Assembly: GCA_910579285.1 (NCBI GenBank)
Contig: CAJTTT010000028.1
Location: forward strand, 5,816 to 42,595
Reading direction: 5' to 3'
DNA length: 36,780 bases
Origin: an uncultured Lachnospiraceae bacterium
Lineage (GTDB): Bacteria; Bacillota; Clostridia; Lachnospirales; Lachnospiraceae
The notes under the pieces were generated by a model, which saw only the letters and a program-made list of their open reading frames with translations, ran no database searches and was not told the DNA's origin. The position numbers were made by a program, and so were the translations under genes. This document shows, one piece after another, positions 33,171 to 36,780 of the stretch (within the stretch, counting starts at the first letter, position 1; each line of letters begins with the position of its first letter).

Positions 33171-33229
33171 GCCTCATCAGTGCCGGTAGACCATCTCCGG
33201 CAGACAGGGGATTTCTCCCCTGTTTCGGC
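33171..33229 (-). ncRNA. Type II hammerhead ribozyme 2
   Basis: Same layout as the copy at 32090: GCC, GAAA, stem III CAGGGGA-GAAA-UCCCCUG, UC with cleavage between 33203 and 33202, stem I UGCCGG/CCGGCA with 10-nt loop, CUGAUGA, GGC. Compared with copy 1, the stem III pair C-G becomes G-C with compensation, and the tetraloop changes from GCGA to GAAA (both GNRA). Stem I and core are identical apart from one loop base. It could be extended by CGA/UCG pairing outside stem II. Confidence 0.95.
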
Positions 33230-33257
33230 TGTTCGCCTGTCCCTTACGCGGGATATA

Positions 33258-33266
33258 TGTTATAAT
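33258..33266 (+). promoter_or_regulatory. Extended -10 promoter for the plus-strand small gene
   Basis: TGTTATAAT (extended -10, TGnTATAAT) lies 63 nt before the start of the plus-strand gene at 33329. No good -35 is present, as allowed for extended -10 promoters. Confidence 0.6.
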
Positions 33267-33328
33267 CCTCCTGTAACTACTGTTTGCCGAGAACAGGAAA
33301 ATCACCTACAAAGGAGGATTTATAACCT

Positions 33329-33547
33329 ATGGATTACACTCAAGTAAAAGAAACCATTGAATTTTCATCTCAAGATGGCGCTATAGCCGCCTCTATCAAT
33401 GCGTATCTCAAGCATGGATGGACTATGTTAAGCTGCTGCACACACATGGACGAAACCGATGACTCCCAATACACATATATACTTCTTGGCTGGTGTGGGC
33501 CTGACACCGCGCCTCAGCTTAACACGGACTTTCGTCTAAATGATTAA
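33329..33547 (+). CDS. Small plus-strand phage gene, possibly a moron
   Basis: A 72-residue protein on the strand opposite to the early operon, with AAAGGAGG 11 nt before the ATG and its own extended -10 promoter. It has the sequence pattern AAxINAYLKHGWTMLSCCTH, then SQYTYILLGWCGP, which is common in small proteins of mobile elements (a helix, GW, then two strands, DUF1737-like in shape). Two cysteines in a row are present. It overlaps the end of the zinc-ribbon gene tail to tail by 29 nt. Being separately transcribed, it may be expressed in the lysogen. Function unknown. Confidence 0.7.
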   Translation: MDYTQVKETIEFSSQDGAIAASINAYLKHGWTMLSCCTHMDETDDSQYTYILLGWCGPDTAPQLNTDFRLND

Positions 33548-33884
33548 GTGACTCCATCCTATTTAATGCTTTGTTCCATTCATCGGGATCCGTCTCTCCC
33601 AGAGTGTCGGATCCCACTTCTTCATCCGCTTCCCGCAGCATGGCGTTCTCCTCCATCATCTGCTGCACACACTCGTCACATGCCTTCCCGTTCAGGGCAA
33701 AGTCTACGATATCTGCGATACAGTCCCTGCAGAAATCCTTCCCCGCCAGCTGCTGCATCTCCAAAGGCAGTTTCCTTCTCATGTACCGTGCTACATCCCA
33801 GGTGGTAAATGAGGGAACTATTCTTGACTCTTCCCTATCGACCTCCCTGCCGCATCTGTCACAATAAATCTTTCTCACAGGCAT
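33519..33884 (-). CDS. Early zinc-ribbon protein
   Basis: About 121 residues from the ATG at 33884, which has AAAGGAGAGG directly upstream; the longer frame to 33995 is not supported. Two CxxC pairs (YCDRCGREVD near residue 7, and FCRDCIADIVDF near residue 51) could bind zinc. A second pair (ACDECVQQM, around residue 70) is also present. Then a helical tail with acidic residues (DEEVGSDTLGETDPDEW). It is the first gene of the early operon, 130 nt after the early promoter. Probably a nucleic-acid or protein-binding regulator; family not recognised. Confidence 0.65.
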   Translation of the reverse strand: MPVRKIYCDRCGREVDREESRIVPSFTTWDVARYMRRKLPLEMQQLAGKDFCRDCIADIVDFALNGKACDECVQQMMEENAMLREADEEVGSDTLGETDPDEWNKALNRMESLNHLDESPC

Positions 33885-34013
33885 CCTCTCCTTTCCGCAC
33901 AACGCACTTCCGGCTTGTGCTTTTTTTTTCTTTCTTCCCCACATCTTGTATTTGTTCCGTTTTTTGGAACATGATAATATGTAGGTTGTACACACGGATT
34001 TATCCGTAAAATA

Positions 34014-34042
34014 AGTATATCTCTCATATGAGAGAATGTCAA
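34014..34042 (-). promoter_or_regulatory. Early promoter with operator in its spacer
   Basis: TTGACA (34037-34042) and TATACT (34014-34019) on the minus strand are separated by exactly 17 bp. The spacer contains the perfect 14-bp palindrome CTCTCATATGAGAG (34021..34034). A second, near-identical dyad TCTCATTTGAGA lies at 34052..34063, between the promoter and the repressor start. This is a typical repressor-controlled early promoter. Confidence 0.88.
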
Positions 34043-34083
34043 TTCATTTTTTCTCATTTGAGATATTTTTGAAAGGAGATAAC

Positions 34084-34479
34084 ATGAATAGTGAACAAAA
34101 TTCTATAGGATATAGAATTAAGCAACGTCGAAATGAACTGAAATTTACACAACCCTATATTAAAGAACTAACTGGTATTTCCAGTGGAAATTTAAGTGAA
34201 TATGAGAACGGAAGTAAATTACCTTCGGCATTAACCATCATTACATTATCAAAAGTCCTAAATTGTTCTACCGACTGGATATTAAAAGGAGAATCTCTCA
34301 ATGGAGAGAGCCTCACCTCCGAAGAATTACATAATTTAGAAAAATTTCGTGCGTTACCAAAAGACAGCCAAGAAGAACTAATTTACATGCTAAATTATAA
34401 ATATTCCAAATACAAAAACAGAGAAAAAGAAACCTCGTCACTTTCAAACACAAATGAACAGAAGGATCTTCTCGCATAA
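34084..34479 (+). CDS. cI/Cro-type prophage repressor
   Basis: 131 residues from the ATG at 34084 (GAAAGGAGATAAC upstream). An XRE helix-turn-helix (IKQRRNELKFTQPYIKEL, then SSGNLSEYENGSKLPS, residues about 8-50) precedes a C-terminal region with LTSEELHNLEKFRALPKDS and a polar tail; no peptidase domain is present. It is the only large gene on the plus strand, divergent from the early operon and placed as Mu c. It should bind the two TCTCATNTGAGA dyads and keep lysogeny. Not SOS-cleavable in the LexA manner, by absence of a peptidase domain. Confidence 0.88.
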   Translation: MNSEQNSIGYRIKQRRNELKFTQPYIKELTGISSGNLSEYENGSKLPSALTIITLSKVLNCSTDWILKGESLNGESLTSEELHNLEKFRALPKDSQEELIYMLNYKYSKYKNREKETSSLSNTNEQKDLLA

Positions 34480-34875
34480 CAAATAGGTATTTAATTTCTA
34501 TTCAACCCACTTCAAATTTGATTTAAATATCTGTTGAATCATTCAAAAATAGCATAATTTTAGAGCAGATTTTATTTTTTTCTTTTATTTACGGATTTAT
34601 CTGTATGTTGCGGAACTAAATCTATGGCTATAAAAATAGGTACATTTGCAATTAATCTATTTTTCAATTTAGTTCCGCAAAATTTTGTATTCTAACAACT
34701 TTTCCATTATCTATGCGGGTTTCCGATTGCGGAACTAAATTCTGTGTTTTGGAAAATAGTTCCGCAACATTTTGATGTGCATATTTTCGACTGTTAAACT
34801 AATATTCACAAAATATTCAAAACGCCGATTTTATGGCATTTTTGATCGTTTAATTGTTGAAGCGAAAATGAACAC
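34480..34875. repeat. Phage left-end non-coding region with four GCGGAACTA copies
   Basis: No convincing gene. TTGCGGAACTAAA at 34608..34620 and 34727..34739 is inverted at 34668..34680 and 34757..34767 (last copy shorter), giving alternating orientations and spacings of about 60, 59 and 29 bp. An ACGGATTTATCTGT dyad at 34590 matches ACGGATTTATCCGT near 33994. These may be operator, enhancer or host-factor sites. Confidence 0.75.
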
Positions 34876-34901
34876 AAAAAAAGCAGGCTTTTTCTCCTGC
34901 T
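34876..34901 (-). terminator. Terminator insulating the phage left end
   Basis: Minus strand AGCAGG-agaaaaag-CCTGCT followed by UUUUUUU. It would end transcripts that enter from the interrupted helicase gene, before they reach the repressor/early region antisense. Stem of 6 bp. Confidence 0.7.
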
Positions 34902-34927
34902 AATTTTGTCTATTTTTATTCTCCACC

Positions 34928-35043
34928 AAGAATGACAATTTTTCAGTGTTCACTCTCAATTTTCATTGTGTTTTCGGGGTTTTTCAGCTTTTTTTTGATT
35001 TTTTCACTTTTTTACTTTTTGTCATTCTTAATGAATATTTACA
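34928..35043. promoter_or_regulatory. Phage left end with transposase-binding repeats
   Basis: TTGTCATTCTT at 35019..35029 starts 14 nt inside the TGTAAA end, as at the other end. A second, inverted copy AAGAATGACAA lies at 34928..34938. In Mu the left end also holds spaced L1, L2 and L3 sites, and this region is long enough for a similar pattern. Confidence 0.8.
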
Positions 35044-36194
35044 CTAAAATGGTCTTTATCGTATTCATAAATGTAAAGTTTTAGTTGCTGTGCGTCCTTT
35101 CTTTTTCTACCGAGCATCTGAATAAATTCCGTCTCGTTGTCCGCAAATATAATCAAATTTCTTACATCCATATCCTTTATGTTCACACCGTTGTCTAAAA
35201 CAGAGGTCGTAATAAGAACTTTCGCTGACGGCACGCTTGTTCTAACAATTCTATCTACTTCTTCATTAGTTCGTTGGTCGCGCATATACCCAGAAGAAAG
35301 CATAATAACTTTATTATCTACACCGTCGAAGCTTTCCTGTTCCTTAGCTAACTGATGAAATTTTCTTTTTATGAGGCGTTCCAGTTCCATTCCGTACCTA
35401 ATATCATCTACGAAGACAAGCCATTTATTCTTTCCCTGTATCACAATATCCACAATTTCTTTTCTGTTCCTAACAATCCTTATATTTTTGTCCTCTATAT
35501 AGCGATAATCCTTATCTACAAAATAATTCTTAATCTTATGCCGCTGTACCTTTTCATCACTTTCTTTGCCATCTGCTTTTCTTATCTCGTGGCTCAGCCC
35601 TTCTATCGTTGACATGTTATATTTCGGGATCTCATAAACTCTTGTGTATGTTTCAATTCCTTCCCATAAATTTTTGTCCTCTACATATGCTTTCACCTCA
35701 CGAATGGTAGCTGACATGAAAATGCAAAGCTTCTGCTGAAAAACATCTTGAATCCATCGAAACGAAAAAATCGTGTTTGTATTATAATTAGAGTCCGCAA
35801 GAAAATAGTGACATTCGTCACAAACAACACAATCAAAGTCTGATATTTTTTCGAGTCCGCTGTAGTCAAAGCCAAAACTGGCAGGCACATTAGCAGATGA
35901 GCCAGCACCTTCTTTAACACCCTTCTCAATTTCTTGATATAATTCAACTCTAATCGCGACCCAATACTTATGCGATAAATCTGAAATCATTTCCCGTATC
36001 TGCTCTTTCAAAATGCGACGGTTCACTAGATACAGAATCTTTTTCCCCCGCTCTGCAAAATAGGGTAACAATGTTTTCAAGACAAATGTAGTCTTTCCAC
36101 TGCCTGTCGGCGCGCAAATAAAAATTTGTTCCTTATTTTCCCACTCTGTATACGCCTCGCCAATTACGTTTGCAACCAAATTTCCAGATTTCAT
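35028..36194 (-). pseudogene. N-terminal half of the interrupted helicase
   Basis: A 388-codon frame whose last four codons (VNIH) and part of a Ser codon lie in the phage end; 383 codons are host. DEAD/DEAH helicase motifs are present: Walker A APTGSGKTT (28-36), VVCDECHY (123-130, DEAH-like DECH), SATIREV and motif VI-like QMLGRKRKD near 363. The start has GGAGGAG seven nt upstream. Reconnection to 3816..4581 restores a 638-residue protein. The truncated protein keeps both RecA-like domains, so may remain partly active. Confidence 0.9.
35044..35048. repeat. Target site duplication CTAAA, copy next to phage left end
   Basis: Second copy of the 5-bp duplication made by Mu-type transposition; see 4582..4586. 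Confidence 0.93.
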
Positions 36195-36198
36195 TTCT

Positions 36199-36321
36199 TT
36201 ACTCCTCCAGTTTTAGAGAAAAAGGAAATTTAATATTAAGGATTTCCTTTTTCTTTTTAGGATACAAATTTTTCCTACATAGAGCAAGAAAAACCATTCT
36301 CCACTTTTCGACATTCTTCAT
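36199..36321 (-). CDS. Small 40-residue ORF upstream of the helicase
   Basis: Starts at ATG 36321 with GGGGGAG six nt upstream and ends 4 nt before the helicase ATG. The sequence is basic (NVEKWRMVFLALC then KKKKEILNIKF). The stop codon lies in the helicase ribosome-binding region, so it may couple translation of the helicase. Unknown product. Confidence 0.5.
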   Translation of the reverse strand: MKNVEKWRMVFLALCRKNLYPKKKKEILNIKFPFSLKLEE

Positions 36322-36333
36322 TCTAAACTCCCC

Positions 36334-36357
36334 CGTTGTTGTCAACGTTGTTGTCAA
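36334..36357. repeat. 12-bp tandem direct repeat CGTTGTTGTCAA
   Basis: Two perfect, adjacent copies (36334..36345 and 36346..36357). On the minus strand each carries TTGACA. They lie directly upstream of the small ORF and helicase, so may be regulator sites, iteron-like sequences or -35 elements; no well spaced -10 is seen. Confidence 0.6.
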
Positions 36358-36398
36358 ATCCTCCCTCTCCCCTTCCCCGCACCACTCCCACGCCAAAC

Positions 36399-36439
36399 AA
36401 AAAAACGGTCAAACTCCGCATAAATACTGAGTTTAACCG
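36399..36439 (-). terminator. Terminator of the tRNA operon
   Basis: Minus-strand stem CGGTTAAACTC/GAGTTTGACCG (11 bp, one G-U) followed by seven U, 12 nt after the tRNA-Leu gene. Partly functional in the other direction, with a C/A mismatch. Confidence 0.82.
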
Positions 36440-36450
36440 CTTTTTCTTAG

Positions 36451-36536
36451 TGCCGGCGACCGGAATCGAACCGGTACGGGGGGTTAGCCCCGCAGGATTT
36501 TAAGTCCTGTGCGTCTGCCAGTTCCGCCACGCCGGC
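36451..36536 (-). tRNA. tRNA-Leu(UAA)
   Basis: Minus strand, 86 nt. 5' acceptor GCCGGCG pairs with CGCCGGC, discriminator A. The anticodon loop CUUAAAA has anticodon UAA. A long variable arm (class II) and T-loop GGTTCGATTCC are present. CCA is not encoded. Confidence 0.93.
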
Positions 36537-36617
36537 ATACCTTTCATATGAGATAAGACAGGAACTCTGAGCGGGAATACCGCCGCTCACAGCCGCCATG
36601 CAGCTTATATCATACAA

Positions 36618-36691
36618 CGACCCGGATGGGACTCGAACCCACGACCTCCGCCGTGACAGGGCGGCGCTCTAACCAACTGAGCCACCGGGCC
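36618..36691 (-). tRNA. tRNA-Asp(GUC)
   Basis: Minus strand, 74 nt. Acceptor GGCCCGG/CCGGGTC (one G-U), discriminator G, anticodon loop CUGUCAC with anticodon GUC, T-loop GGTTCGAGTCC. Confidence 0.93.
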
Positions 36692-36755
36692 AGATATCAT
36701 ATATCCATATTCAAAAAACTGTGCAGCCGCTTGTTTTCTTTTGCGGCCGTTAAAA

Positions 36756-36780
36756 TGGACCTTCGGGGACTCGAACCCAG
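36756..36780 (-). tRNA. Partial tRNA, 3' part at window edge
   Basis: Minus strand reads T-arm GGGTTCGAGTCCCC, then AAGGTCC acceptor and discriminator A. The anticodon is outside the window, so identity cannot be stated. Confidence 0.8.

Larger units (their letters stand above)
4587..35043. mobile_element. Complete Mu-type transposable prophage with siphovirus-type virion genes
   Basis: The element runs from 5'-TGTAAGCGCG at 4587 to TATTTACA-3' at 35043, so both ends read TGTAA inwards, with Mu-like TG/CA termini. Each end carries AAGAATGACAA starting 15 nt inside. It is flanked by CTAAA repeats and interrupts a gene whose frame is restored by removing it. It encodes a MuA-like transposase, MuB-like ATPase, Ner-, Gam-, GemA- and Mor-like proteins, repressor, lysis, packaging, head and tail genes. 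Nothing essential appears broken, so it may be active. The Mu left end is at 35043. Confidence 0.95.

Noticed and set aside
34021..34063. CRISPR-like repeat around the operators
   Set aside because: Only two short palindromes, without regular repeat-spacer units; fits operators.
36451..36536. tRNA-Leu gene as attachment site of the int element
   Set aside because: No repeat of the tRNA 3' end was found near the integrase or in the left flank.
36541..36556. TTCATATGAGATAAG as another repressor operator
   Set aside because: Similar to the dyad but imperfect and in a tRNA spacer outside the phage; probably chance.

Overview
The window looks like a chromosome segment of a Gram-positive gut Clostridia, probably Lachnospiraceae. 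The signs are A-rich AGGAGG ribosome-binding sites, an Rpn-type nuclease gene, a Tn916-like integrase and Lachnospiraceae-style phage genes. Assignment to genus is not possible from the sequence alone.

The main content is a complete Mu-type transposable prophage at 4587..35043 (30,457 bp). Both ends start 5'-TGTAA, carry AAGAATGACAA 14 nt further in, and are flanked by a 5-bp target duplication (CTAAA at 4582..4586 and 35044..35048). The prophage lies reversed relative to the map of phage Mu: its left (early, repressor) end is at the right of the window and almost all its genes are on the minus strand. It sits inside a helicase gene of an older integrative element. Removing the prophage and one CTAAA restores one 638-codon frame (36194 down to 35044, then 4581 down to 3816).

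Phage layout in transcription order: a non-coding left end with transposase-binding sites, an insulating terminator and four copies of GCGGAACTA. Next come a cI/Cro-type repressor on the plus strand, a divergent early promoter with a palindromic operator in its spacer, and an early operon (zinc-ribbon protein, small unknowns, a Tad2/DUF2829-like anti-Thoeris candidate, Ner-like regulator, MuA-like transposase, MuB-like ATPase, Gam-like, GemA-like, Mor-like activator). A terminator follows, then holin and endolysin genes, a packaging and head module (DUF3486, large terminase, portal, MuF head protein with a C-terminal HEXXH domain, scaffold, capsid), head-tail connectors, and a siphovirus-type tail (chaperones, tape measure, Dit, Tal, baseplate and fibre proteins). 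Mu-type replication is thus combined with a non-contractile siphovirus-type tail.

The most striking finding is a pair of near-identical type II hammerhead ribozymes on the transcribed (minus) strand of the early operon (33171..33229 and 32090..32148). Each has every invariant core base. They differ by compensatory changes in stem III, and each ends about 10 nt upstream of the Shine-Dalgarno sequence of the next gene. They should cut the early mRNA into three pieces, the middle one carrying the Tad2-like gene. A three-hairpin RNA element between terminase and portal is a second unexplained structure.

Outside the prophage, the left flank holds a small mobilisation module (ribbon-helix-helix protein plus relaxase), a small unknown gene, an Rpn-like nuclease, a tyrosine integrase, an excisionase-like protein and the C-terminal half of the split helicase. 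The right flank holds the N-terminal half of the helicase, a 40-residue ORF, and a tRNA operon (Leu-UAA, Asp-GUC and a partial tRNA) with its terminator.
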